Source: a bacterium D16-56
GTDB taxonomy: Bacteria > Bacillota > Clostridia > Lachnospirales > Lachnospiraceae
NCBI GenBank assembly: GCA_003611875.1
Contig: RAYY01000041.1
Span: forward strand, 1-39,052
Direction: 5' to 3'
DNA: 39,052 bases
Below are positions 31,873 to 39,014 of this stretch, one piece after another (positions within the stretch are counted from its first letter, which is position 1; each line of letters begins with the position of its first letter). Position numbers and translations under genes: made by a program. The notes under the pieces were generated by a model that had not been told where the DNA came from, did no database searches, and was given only the letters and a program-made list of their open reading frames with translations.

Positions 31873-32439
31873 TCAAAAATGTCCTGTTTTCTCCGCAGAT
31901 TTAATTATTTTTATTATCTCCTCAGAAATTTCATCCGTACTCCTGTTATCTGTTTTTATTCTAATTGCATCACTAAAATTTTCATTAAGGAACGAAATAT
32001 TATCTCCCAAATAATCTAATGCCGCTTGCTTATCTCTAGTAGAATCATTTTTAATTCGACTTTTTATAGTTTCTTCATCAGCCGTGAGTATGAAATGTAA
32101 TATGTTTCTTTTTGATGTTACAAAATAGCAGAAAAGTTTTTCCATACATACTCTTTGAGTCAAAGCCATATCAACAAGCACCTTCTTATTTTCCCTCTCC
32201 CTTTCTTCTATTTCATTTTTGAACGATTCAATAAATCTAATATTATTCTGAGGAAAGGTTCCACCTATTGCCGGGAAACAATTGTTCTTTTTTGCTTCCT
32301 CAACAATGTCCTTCATCATTTGTTGAAAATAGCAGTCTGATTCCAAAAAGTCAACTGCATCATCTTGAAGCCCTTCTTTTACTTTCAATGCTACCGAAGT
32401 TTTCCCAATACCATATGCCCCATCTATCCAAATAATCAC
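31873..32439 (-). CDS. TmrB-like P-loop NTPase/kinase, prophage cargo (moron)
   Basis: A 188-residue P-loop protein. The start is GTG 32439, set by GGAGG eight bases upstream, giving MIIWIDGAYGIGKTSVA, almost the N-terminus of TmrB (tunicamycin resistance) and related AAA_18-like kinases, with Walker A GAYGIGKT at residues 7-14. DFLESDCYFQQ follows at the second-substrate position and VLVDMALTQRV resembles a Walker B strand. A lid region with paired Arg (ESIKSRIKN type, DSTRDKQAA) is visible. It is AT-rich unlike its neighbours, and has its own promoter and terminator between tail chaperone and tape measure. A resistance or phosphotransferase role is inferred. Confidence 0.72.
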   Translation of the reverse strand: MIIWIDGAYGIGKTSVALKVKEGLQDDAVDFLESDCYFQQMMKDIVEEAKKNNCFPAIGGTFPQNNIRFIESFKNEIEERERENKKVLVDMALTQRVCMEKLFCYFVTSKRNILHFILTADEETIKSRIKNDSTRDKQAALDYLGDNISFLNENFSDAIRIKTDNRSTDEISEEIIKIIKSAEKTGHF

Positions 32440-32461
32440 TGCTTTTACCTCCGAATCCATT

Positions 32462-32497
32462 AGCCTTTTCCTGCTACAAATATAGCAGAAAAAGGCT
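32462..32497. repeat. 15-bp inverted repeat flanking the cargo gene
   Basis: AGCCTTTTCCTGCTA (32462-32476) and TAGCAGAAAAAGGCT (32483-32497) pair along 15 positions (one G-U) around a six-base loop. A T6 run follows on the plus strand, so it could stop antisense transcription. On the minus strand it overlaps the cargo promoter. Confidence 0.75.
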
Positions 32498-32507
32498 GTT
32501 TTTTCAA
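32479..32507 (-). promoter_or_regulatory. Private promoter of the TmrB-like cargo gene
   Basis: On the minus strand TTGAAA (plus 32502-32507) and TATATT (plus 32479-32484) are 17 bp apart, directly upstream of the GGAGG and GTG start. A promoter inside a phage late operon is the mark of a moron expressed from the lysogen. Confidence 0.65.
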
Positions 32508-33045
32508 TCAAAATGCGTCCATCGCGGCCTGATCAGCTAGTACAGCGTATGAAAATGAGTCGTTCCTGCTCTCACAGTACATATCATTGATAAGCCCGAT
32601 GGAGAGCAGGTCAAGGTCAGCCATTGAAAGCCCTAGCTGCACACACCGTAAAAGGAACAGCGGCGTGGTCATTTCCCGCTCAGTTGGACGAAGTTTTTTT
32701 AGCCTCCACATCCGTCTGCACATTGAGTCCCCACAGCTCTATAAGCTGTGGCAGGACTTGATATATCGAAAAGGTGTTGAATCCGTCCAACCATTCATCC
32801 ACTTCATTCGGAATTTGCGGGTCGGCGTGCTTTGCCATCGTATAGGCGATATTCTCGAACATCTCCAATGAAAACAGATCGAGGTTGGAATTCTCCTCAT
32901 CCCCTTCCCCTATGCTCTTTTCCAGAATCCGCAAATCCTTATAAATGTCACGCTGGAACTTCAAACGGTAAATGCGCGGGATTGCCGCCGATGCCTTAAA
33001 CAACACATCCTGTCCGTCAATCTCAATCTTTCTAACGATACTCAT
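32508..33045 (-). CDS. Tail assembly chaperone, long frameshift form (GT-type)
   Basis: The downstream frame (LRPTEREMTTPLFLLRCVQL, ending ADQAAMDAF at 32508) has no credible start of its own and has the composition of the T extension of Gram-positive tail chaperones. It overlaps the end of the 32680-33045 gene and joins it at CTAAAAAAACTT (A7 on the minus strand, plus 32694-32700) by a +1 or -2 shift. A -1 shift would give only a short tail. By analogy with lambda G/GT and Mu, ribosomes slip at low frequency and the fusion chaperones the tape measure. Confidence 0.72.
32680..33045 (-). CDS. Tail assembly chaperone (G-type)
   Basis: A 121-residue protein beginning MSIVRKIEIDGQDVLFKASA, with the family core AAIPRIYRLKFQRDIYKDL and LDLFSLEMFENIAYTMAKHA. 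It lies between the major tail protein and the tape measure, the fixed position of G-type chaperones in siphophages. It ends at TGA just after a run of seven A, where frameshifting would make the longer GT product. Appears intact. Confidence 0.85.
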   Translation of the reverse strand: MSIVRKIEIDGQDVLFKASAAIPRIYRLKFQRDIYKDLRILEKSIGEGDEENSNLDLFSLEMFENIAYTMAKHADPQIPNEVDEWLDGFNTFSIYQVLPQLIELWGLNVQTDVEAKKTSSN

Positions 33046-33061
33046 ATCCTTTCAGCCTCCT

Positions 33062-33658
33062 TCATCCCTGTCCTTCTGTCTCTGCATCCACCGTTTTGGG
33101 TTCCGGCAGATACACGCTCTTATACCAGTTGGCATACGTCTCCACTGATGTCTTATTGCCCGTCTTGGCTTTCACATAGCCGCTCGCCAGCGGCCTTGCC
33201 TTGATGGTCAGCGTCTCGGTCTGCACCTCCCGGCTCTCCTCATTGGTCTTGCCCTCGATCTTGGGGCGGCTCGCGGAACAGTTATACAGCACATGGCGTA
33301 TCTTGCGGATGTCGCCGTCAAACTCAAAGAGCAGCGCAAAGGCCGCCGTCTCGGAATGGGCGTTCTCCACCAATACTTCATTTGTATCTGCCTCTTCCTT
33401 TAACACGTCCGTGCGGAAACTTTCAGGAATCAAAGCCAGTTCCAGATCGCCGTCATAGCCCATGTTGTTGGCTATGATGTAATACTCGATGCCGTCCGCA
33501 TAGAACGATTCCGGCTCCCCGTTGGGGTCGAGAGCAATGGAAACCGCACCGGGCATCGCCACGGGCGTCTCAAACCCGGTCTCCCCATTCTCCTGTGTTT
33601 TCTGCAAAGCGTAATGGCAGTTGCAGATGTTGAATTTCACTTTATTATTGTTCTTCAT
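33062..33658 (-). CDS. Major tail tube protein
   Basis: A 198-residue protein of the Gram-positive phage major tail (phi13-type) family: N-terminal VKFNICNCHYALQK, FYADGIEYYIIANNMGYDGD and a C-terminal TGNKTSVETYANWYKSVYLP. The start at 33658 follows GGAGGTC. It polymerises into the tail tube around the tape measure. It stands between the tail-terminator-type gene and the chaperones, as expected. No damage visible. Confidence 0.88.
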   Translation of the reverse strand: MKNNNKVKFNICNCHYALQKTQENGETGFETPVAMPGAVSIALDPNGEPESFYADGIEYYIIANNMGYDGDLELALIPESFRTDVLKEEADTNEVLVENAHSETAAFALLFEFDGDIRKIRHVLYNCSASRPKIEGKTNEESREVQTETLTIKARPLASGYVKAKTGNKTSVETYANWYKSVYLPEPKTVDAETEGQG

Positions 33659-33659
33659 T

Positions 33660-33977
33660 TCAGACCTCCATTTCATACAAGACTTCATACAGCTTTTCTG
33701 ACTCTATCCACGTTTCACTCTTGCCATAGAAAATACCGTGCTTCAACAGGACAGCCTCTATGGTTTCTTCCAGATCAGGATTTTTCAGATCGGTGTACAG
33801 TTCTATGTCAAGCTGGTTTATTTTGAAATACGCGATCCCGTCCGCCGAATAATTGTCAGCTTTGGGATATAAAAATACGAGGAAGGGCGGCTCCGGTGCT
33901 TCGCCCTCGACAAAGTGGTCATAGGCGAAGGGAAGCCCCATTTCACCCACCATCTTCAAGACTTCATCATGGCTCAT
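33660..33977 (-). CDS. Tail terminator / minor structural protein
   Basis: A 105-residue acidic protein (FPFAYDHFVEGEAPEPPFLV-like core; FLYPKADNYSADGIAYFKIN; KLYEVLYEMEV end). The motif PPFLVFLYP with the following YSADG is typical of small tail-completion proteins encoded between the HK97 gp10-like and major tail genes. The start overlaps the stop of the gp10-like gene (ATGA). Specific role in capping the tail is inferred from gene order. Confidence 0.72.
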   Translation of the reverse strand: MSHDEVLKMVGEMGLPFAYDHFVEGEAPEPPFLVFLYPKADNYSADGIAYFKINQLDIELYTDLKNPDLEETIEAVLLKHGIFYGKSETWIESEKLYEVLYEMEV

Positions 33978-34357
33978 CCTTCCAGCCCCCTTTTGATACC
34001 TTCTTCCAGTTCCCGGATGCCCGCCTGTTCCGCAGGGGCGATATGGGGGAATGCCCGGACTCTCCCGCCGCCCCGCTTGGCATGGCCTTTCTCCAGAAGA
34101 TGGGTAAGCTGATACCGCTTTTTGTTATGCACCACCAGTTCCAGTGAATTGGAAGTCTCCTTCTGCTTTTTTACCGCCCATCCTTTTTTGTACTGCCCTG
34201 TCCGAACCGGGGCATTGGCTTTTACCTCGGACTTGACCGTATTTCCCGCTTTGGTCACACAGTCCTTCATCACGTCCGTGGCAAGCCCGGCATATTCAAT
34301 TAAACCGTCCATGACCGCCTCCGCCATCTGCTCGATGGATACTTTCTTTTCAGACAT
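33974..34357 (-). CDS. HK97 gp10-like head-tail/tail component
   Basis: A 127-residue basic protein with the gp10 signature: VKSEVKANAPVRTGQYKKGW followed by HNKKRYQLTHLLEKGHAKRGGGRV. Members sit at the head-tail interface or at the tail end of HK97-type siphophages. It lies 2 bp after the head closure gene and overlaps the next gene by 4 bp. Intact. Confidence 0.9.
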   Translation of the reverse strand: MSEKKVSIEQMAEAVMDGLIEYAGLATDVMKDCVTKAGNTVKSEVKANAPVRTGQYKKGWAVKKQKETSNSLELVVHNKKRYQLTHLLEKGHAKRGGGRVRAFPHIAPAEQAGIRELEEGIKRGLEG

Positions 34358-34359
34358 CC

Positions 34360-34692
34360 CTACCTCTTTTCCAAAACCGCCCGCAGCTTCAATGTTTTAT
34401 TCTGGTACTTCACGTTGTCAATGAATGTGATGTTATACACCTGCCCCCGGAACAGGATGCGGAAATGCTCCGTATCAATGGCGGCGGCTTCGCTGCAATA
34501 GCGGATAAGGAAAAATATTTCTTTCTCCGCATTAAGCTGTGCCGCCTCCCAATACTCGCTCCCGGAAAGGTTGTTCACATAGGCGTGGCAGGTGTAATAG
34601 TCCTGCCAATTCAGCACATGGTTCCCCGCTTTGTCATTGCCCGCCACGCTTTTCTGTATGGTGATCTTATCTTTCCATTCCCCAAGCGCCAT
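34360..34692 (-). CDS. Head-tail adaptor / head closure protein
   Basis: A 110-residue protein of the SPP1 gp16-like head-tail joining family: LGEWKDKITIQKSV, NHVLNWQDYYTCHAYVNNLS, IDTEHFRILFRGQVYNITFI. Proteins like this seal the portal channel after packaging and bind the tail. Its ATG overlaps the upstream stop (ATGA). Intact. Confidence 0.88.
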   Translation of the reverse strand: MALGEWKDKITIQKSVAGNDKAGNHVLNWQDYYTCHAYVNNLSGSEYWEAAQLNAEKEIFFLIRYCSEAAAIDTEHFRILFRGQVYNITFIDNVKYQNKTLKLRAVLEKR

Positions 34693-34970
34693 CAGAACAC
34701 CTCTTTTCGTATGCCGAATAAGAGGGAGCGCAGCGTCCGCACTAACTCCCCGTGGTCTGCCTGCTCCCGGTGTTCATAAAGGTAGGCGGCGGCATACAGG
34801 ACGGCAATCCGCACCATCGGAAGGTGCGCTTCCAGTTCTGATATCTCCATCCGCGCCACGTCAGCACACAGCCTCTCCCCTGTCTCGATTAAGCCGGAAA
34901 TGAAATCATCCTCATCCGCACTGTCCACCCGGAGATACTGCTTTGTTTCCTCCAATGTCAGGACTGCCAT
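34692..34970 (-). CDS. Head-tail connector protein (gp6/gp15-like)
   Basis: A 92-residue helical protein beginning TLEETKQYLRVDSADEDDFI, the signature of phage head-tail connector (gp6-like) proteins that form a ring under the portal. It lies between capsid and head closure genes, in the canonical order. Intact. Confidence 0.9.
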   Translation of the reverse strand: MAVLTLEETKQYLRVDSADEDDFISGLIETGERLCADVARMEISELEAHLPMVRIAVLYAAAYLYEHREQADHGELVRTLRSLLFGIRKEVF

Positions 34971-34987
34971 CCATGCCGCCTCCCCTC

Positions 34988-35797
34988 TTATGATGCAGAC
35001 TTCTTCACCGTCATGGTCTTTACCGCTTCGGCAAGGATCAGCTTGCCGTCCACACGCTGTGAAGCGAGGAATCCCACCTGCCCGGTTGCCGCAAACAGCT
35101 CATTCAGACGCTTGAAGGAGCGTCCCTGCCTGTCAGCGATCCAGTAGTAAGAGAAATCACCGAAAGCCATCACCTTACTGCCATCCGATACCTTGATCAT
35201 GGTCGCCACCTTGAAAGCGCCAATGGAGACCTGCCCGAAGGAATCATCCGATTCCGGGTATGCCCCTTCCTCGTCAATCCATGCCGCCTCGCCTTTAGAT
35301 GCCACCACGGGAATCTTCCTGTCGCCGCTGGAGGTCTGGATCACTGTGGCAAGCCCCCGGAAACAGTTCTCTTCCTCCAGAGCCTCCACCAGCGTATGCT
35401 CGAACTCATCCGGCACAAGGTAGCCGCCCTCGGAATCTGTACCCACCTGCAGGGCATTCTCCACATCGAAGAAATTCTTCCGGCGCATGGCGTTCCAGAA
35501 CGTCCTCCTGTAATTGTCCGTTGCCCTGCCCGTCTTTTCCTCCCCATCGGGATGGTTGTTTGGCTTGTTGGTGATCGGCTCGGATGTGGGCTTGTTCAGC
35601 TCCGCGTCAATGGCGGCCTGCCGCTCCAGGCGCCCGATCTCCTTCCCCAGATCGACTACCTCCTTCTCCATCTTCTCATAGGCGGCGGTGTCCTCTGCGG
35701 AAAGCAGCCCGTCCTCGCCGCGCTTGCTGTCTAAGAACTTCTTCGCCGCCTCCCATGCCTTTGCCCGTTTCTCCCTCAGTTCCAAAATCTTGCTCAT
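34988..35797 (-). pseudogene. HK97-fold major capsid protein with internal in-frame deletion
   Basis: The N-terminal delta/scaffold segment (coiled coil, residues 1-110) and the start of the HK97 fold (VGTDSEGGYLVPDEFEHTLV, RKIPVVASKGEAAWIDEEGA) are present, as is the C-terminal P/A-domain end (FGDFSYYWIADRQGRSFKRL, QVGFLASQRVDGKLIL). Between IKVS and DGSKVMAFG (about 35170-35195) roughly 110-130 residues of the family core are absent, with the frame kept. At about 269 residues it is far shorter than the usual ~390, so capsids cannot be expected. The start at 35797 is preferred for spacing from GGAGGG. Confidence 0.82.
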
Positions 35798-35817
35798 AAA
35801 CATTTCCCTCCATAAAT

Positions 35818-36516
35818 TTAATGTGATAATAACTGTAAACGCTTCTCTAACTGCTCTATGGGTACTTTCGCCTCCGGCTTTTTCGGAATCAGCTTTGTCA
35901 GCAGGGAATTGGTCACTGCCGTCCGTGAGAACATCAATCCCTCTGCCGATTCTTCCGTACCTTCCCCTTCATGCAGGATGCCGTCCGCAAAGCCAAGCTC
36001 CACGGCTTTCTTTGCATTGAACCAAGACTCCGCATCCATGAGGTGTGAAATCCTCTTACGGTCCATCCCGGTTTTGATCTCATAGGCGTTCATGATGCCC
36101 TCCTTCACTTCATTCAGCATCTCTCCCGCTTTCTGCATCTCTTTGGAATCGCCAATGGCTACTGTAATCGGATTGTGAATCATCATCATGGCAAGGGGCG
36201 ACATCAGCACCGTGGTACCCGCCATAGCAATGACGGACGCTGCCGAAGCCGCCAGCGCATCCACCTTCACGGTCACATCGCCTTTGTACTCCATGAGCAT
36301 GTTATAAATCTGTGCCGCGGCGTACACGTCTCCTCCCGGTGAATTGATCCATATGGTGATGTTGCCGCTCCCGGCATTCAGCTCCTTTGCGAACAGCGCA
36401 GGCGTTACCTCATCCCCATACCATGTTTCATCCGAAATCTCGCCGTTCAGCACAAGGGTGCGCTCTCCCTCCCCGCCCGCGTCATTTTTGATCCAGTTCC
36501 AGAACTTCCTTTTCAT
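35818..36516 (-). CDS. ClpP-like prohead protease
   Basis: A 232-residue S14-family protease. It has INSPGGDVYAAAQIYNMLMEY, then the nucleophile Ser in AASAASVIAMAGT and the catalytic His in MMMIHNPI, with an Asp region around KTGMDRKRISHLMDAESWF. It matures the HK97-type capsid by removing the scaffold segment. The start at 36516 (MKRKFWNWIK) is chosen over an open extension through the intercistronic hairpin. It sits between portal and capsid, as usual. Intact. Confidence 0.92.
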   Translation of the reverse strand: MKRKFWNWIKNDAGGEGERTLVLNGEISDETWYGDEVTPALFAKELNAGSGNITIWINSPGGDVYAAAQIYNMLMEYKGDVTVKVDALAASAASVIAMAGTTVLMSPLAMMMIHNPITVAIGDSKEMQKAGEMLNEVKEGIMNAYEIKTGMDRKRISHLMDAESWFNAKKAVELGFADGILHEGEGTEESAEGLMFSRTAVTNSLLTKLIPKKPEAKVPIEQLEKRLQLLSH

Positions 36517-36550
36517 TTCTGCCAACCTCGCTTTCTGAATTTCTTCATAG

Positions 36551-36581
36551 AAAAAAACAGGCAGAACATCTACCGCCTGTT
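36551..36581 (-). terminator. Intercistronic hairpin between portal and protease
   Basis: AACAGGC/GCCTGTT (36556-36581 on plus) followed by seven T on the minus strand, 20 bp after the portal stop. A full terminator form inside the late operon. Confidence 0.7.
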
Positions 36582-36598
36582 TCTGTATCTTTATCTCA

Positions 36599-37849
36599 TT
36601 ACTCTCCCTGCCCCTTCCCGGCAAAAAGCCCTGCGTCTTTCAGGCGGCACATATTCCCGTTGGTGAGGAAGTATTCACCACCCTCCTCCACAGGTATCAA
36701 ATCCATGCTTTCCAGCCGCCTTGCGTCATTCGGACACATGAATCCATTCTGAATGCCGATGGAATAACCTTTCATCCTGCTTTCATAATCGCCCCGGAGC
36801 AGGCCGTCCACGTTCATCTTCACGAAATACTCCCGCTTCTCCTGCGGAAGGAACAATGCTTTCTGTATGGACTGCTCCCACCGGATCACCCACGGGTCTA
36901 AGGTATATTTCACGAATTCCAGTGACTGCTGCTCGATGTTGGAAAAGCTGCTCTTATCCAAATCCCCGACCATGTGCGGCGGGATGCGGTACAGCCGCGC
37001 AATCTCATCTATCTGGAACTTCCGTGTTTCCAGAAACTGTGCTTCTTCCGGGGGAATCCCGATCTGCTGGTACTTCATGCCCTCTTCCAAAACGGCCACA
37101 CGTCCGGCATTCTTGGAGCCGCCGTAAACGGAATGCCAGCTCTCCCTTACCTTTGCCGGGTCCTTTAATACCCCCGGATGCTCCAGCACACCGCCCGGAG
37201 TGGCCCCGTTCTCGAAAAAGGACGCGCCGTATTCCTCGCAGGCCAGCGTCATGCCCACTGCATTCTTCGCCATAGCGATGGGCGAATACCCCACCAGACC
37301 ATCAAAGCCAAGCCCCGGTATATGCAGCACATCCTCCGGCTTCAATCTCACACGTCCGTATTCATTAAAATTCGGGTTCTCATCGGTGTTCCGGGTATAG
37401 GTGTAGAAAAGCCGCCCATGCTCGTCACGGTCAACCTCCATCTTATCCGGCAAAAGCGGGTATAAGGAAAGCACCCTGCCGTTCCCGTCACGGATGACCT
37501 GCGCATAGGCATTGCCCCAGATCAGCAGGTGGCTCATGAGCGTCTCCCGGAACACGAAGGAAGTCATCTCCGGATTCGGCTCGTCATGGAGCAGATAATA
37601 GAGCGGATGGTCATACACACGCTCCTTCCCGGTTTCCGTATGGCGGTACACATGGATGGGCAGGGATGCCACAGCCTCCGCCAGTATCCGCACACAGGAA
37701 TAGACCGCCGTGGTCTGCATGGCCGTCCGCTCATTCACATTTTTCCCGCTGGTGCTTCTCCCAAAGAAAAAGGAATAAGCCGAACCGCCGTAGCTGTCCT
37801 TTGGCTTATCCCTTGCACCCCGTATTCCAAAAATGGATGGTAGTTTCAT
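36599..37849 (-). CDS. Phage portal protein (HK97 family)
   Basis: A 416-residue portal protein: NERTAMQTTAVYSCVRILAE, LMSHLLIWGNAYAQVIRD, DVLHIPGLGFDGLVGYSPI, FFENGATPGG and FQIDEIARLYRIPPHMVGDL, all hallmark segments of Phage_portal (PF04860). It forms the dodecameric gate through which DNA enters. The start at 37849 has AGGAGG five bases upstream. Length and motifs are complete. No terminase gene precedes it, which is abnormal. Confidence 0.95.
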   Translation of the reverse strand: MKLPSIFGIRGARDKPKDSYGGSAYSFFFGRSTSGKNVNERTAMQTTAVYSCVRILAEAVASLPIHVYRHTETGKERVYDHPLYYLLHDEPNPEMTSFVFRETLMSHLLIWGNAYAQVIRDGNGRVLSLYPLLPDKMEVDRDEHGRLFYTYTRNTDENPNFNEYGRVRLKPEDVLHIPGLGFDGLVGYSPIAMAKNAVGMTLACEEYGASFFENGATPGGVLEHPGVLKDPAKVRESWHSVYGGSKNAGRVAVLEEGMKYQQIGIPPEEAQFLETRKFQIDEIARLYRIPPHMVGDLDKSSFSNIEQQSLEFVKYTLDPWVIRWEQSIQKALFLPQEKREYFVKMNVDGLLRGDYESRMKGYSIGIQNGFMCPNDARRLESMDLIPVEEGGEYFLTNGNMCRLKDAGLFAGKGQGE

Positions 37850-37872
37850 AGACACCTCCTAAAAATATACAG

Positions 37873-37897
37873 AAAAAAGCACCTCCGAAGAGATGCC
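37873..37897 (-). terminator. Terminator upstream of the portal gene
   Basis: GCATCTC/GAGGTGC with a TTCG loop, followed by six T on the minus strand. It would end the transcript of the upstream AT-rich gene, or of the terminase in an intact relative. It has the same GCATC...GGTGC-T6 layout as the hairpin at 27125. Confidence 0.75.
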
Positions 37898-37954
37898 TTA
37901 AAAATTCATTCATGAAATACAAATACTCTATACCATTCATCAATCACTCTTTCA

Positions 37955-38896
37955 TCAGCCATCATGACTAGCTAATACATTCAATCCTTCCCTTCTATCT
38001 TCTTTTAAATAAACATTAAAAATACGAGGTACCTTTCCAAATTGAAGCTCAATCATTTCTGTTGTTATATCATTAATATGGTATGGCATCAAATAAAATT
38101 TCTCACCACCACACTTCCTGCGAACAGTATCTACTATGTGAAACACATTTCTTACAATTAAATTATCCTTGCAATACATATCGTTTTTATCTAAACAATA
38201 TATTTTTAGCAAATAAGCCAGTAATAAAGAAGATAATTTATATACATAAGGACCCTTTTCATATTCTTCTAATACTTCCGTATCTGTATCAGTGAGTGCT
38301 CTATGAGATATCTCCTTAAAATCAAATGCACAATCTAATAATACGGGTTCAAGCATACATAAATCATCATAATTCTTTCCATCAATGGATAAAGCCTCAT
38401 ATACTGTTCGCCCATACTTTTCATGCGAATGCACATATTCCGTATCAATACTATCATCTTTTGAAAATCTTGACTTTCTATAACACTGTTTACGAAAAAT
38501 ATACGTATAATCACCAAATATAGCTGAAAGATCATCTGCACATGCTTCCTCAAAGGAAATTTTATATGCACTACTTTTCTCTGAAAAAGAATCAATTACA
38601 TTTATTGTCCACATTAATCTCTTTCTCCAAAATAAAGCATATAAAATTGGTTCCTTTTTTTCACGCGAATATTCTTTTAACACATCATATTTATACTTTT
38701 GCAATTCAAATGTTTGTTTATCTCCATCAATCAACTTTACTTCAACAAGAACATTTGAAAAAATAGTATTACTTCCAGCCTCAAACACAATTTCATAATC
38801 AGGTACCTGTAATGTCTCCTTAGATTTCTCAGGAAACTGTTCCTGACCTAATGGAGTAATTATTTTCACCCACGGCAAAAGTGAATATATACGCAT
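37955..38896 (-). CDS. Putative PD-(D/E)XK-type nuclease, probably 5'-truncated
   Basis: 313 residues from the first ATG, strongly AT-rich. Near the N-terminus PDYEI (Asp33), LVEVKL (Glu52, Lys54) and ELQKYKY (Gln66) fit the catalytic layout of PD-(D/E)XK nucleases. The remaining 240 residues form an unrecognised, mostly helical domain. The ATG has no convincing ribosome site, and the open frame continues upstream to TGA at 38990 with AKGYAVEDLF, which looks like the first conserved helix of the fold. The native start is therefore probably lost at a junction. The position outside the portal suggests prophage cargo; a defence or exclusion role is conjecture. Confidence 0.55.
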   Translation of the reverse strand: MRIYSLLPWVKIITPLGQEQFPEKSKETLQVPDYEIVFEAGSNTIFSNVLVEVKLIDGDKQTFELQKYKYDVLKEYSREKKEPILYALFWRKRLMWTINVIDSFSEKSSAYKISFEEACADDLSAIFGDYTYIFRKQCYRKSRFSKDDSIDTEYVHSHEKYGRTVYEALSIDGKNYDDLCMLEPVLLDCAFDFKEISHRALTDTDTEVLEEYEKGPYVYKLSSLLLAYLLKIYCLDKNDMYCKDNLIVRNVFHIVDTVRRKCGGEKFYLMPYHINDITTEMIELQFGKVPRIFNVYLKEDRREGLNVLASHDG

Positions 38897-38950
38897 AAAT
38901 AAATCTTCTACCGCATATCCCTTTGCAAATCTACTATATAGTAAATTAAG

Positions 38951-38979
38951 TTGTGAACAGTTAAGAAATATGGTATAAT
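38951..38979 (+). promoter_or_regulatory. Promoter of the right-edge gene
   Basis: TTGTGA (38951-38956) and TATAAT (38974-38979) are 17 bp apart, pointing to the ATG at 39015. The promoter overlaps the upstream open frame of the nuclease-like gene, consistent with a junction between prophage and other DNA near 38940. Confidence 0.75.
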
Positions 38980-39014
38980 TAGGGAAGAATCACAAGAAAG
39001 GAATCTTTCCCGTT

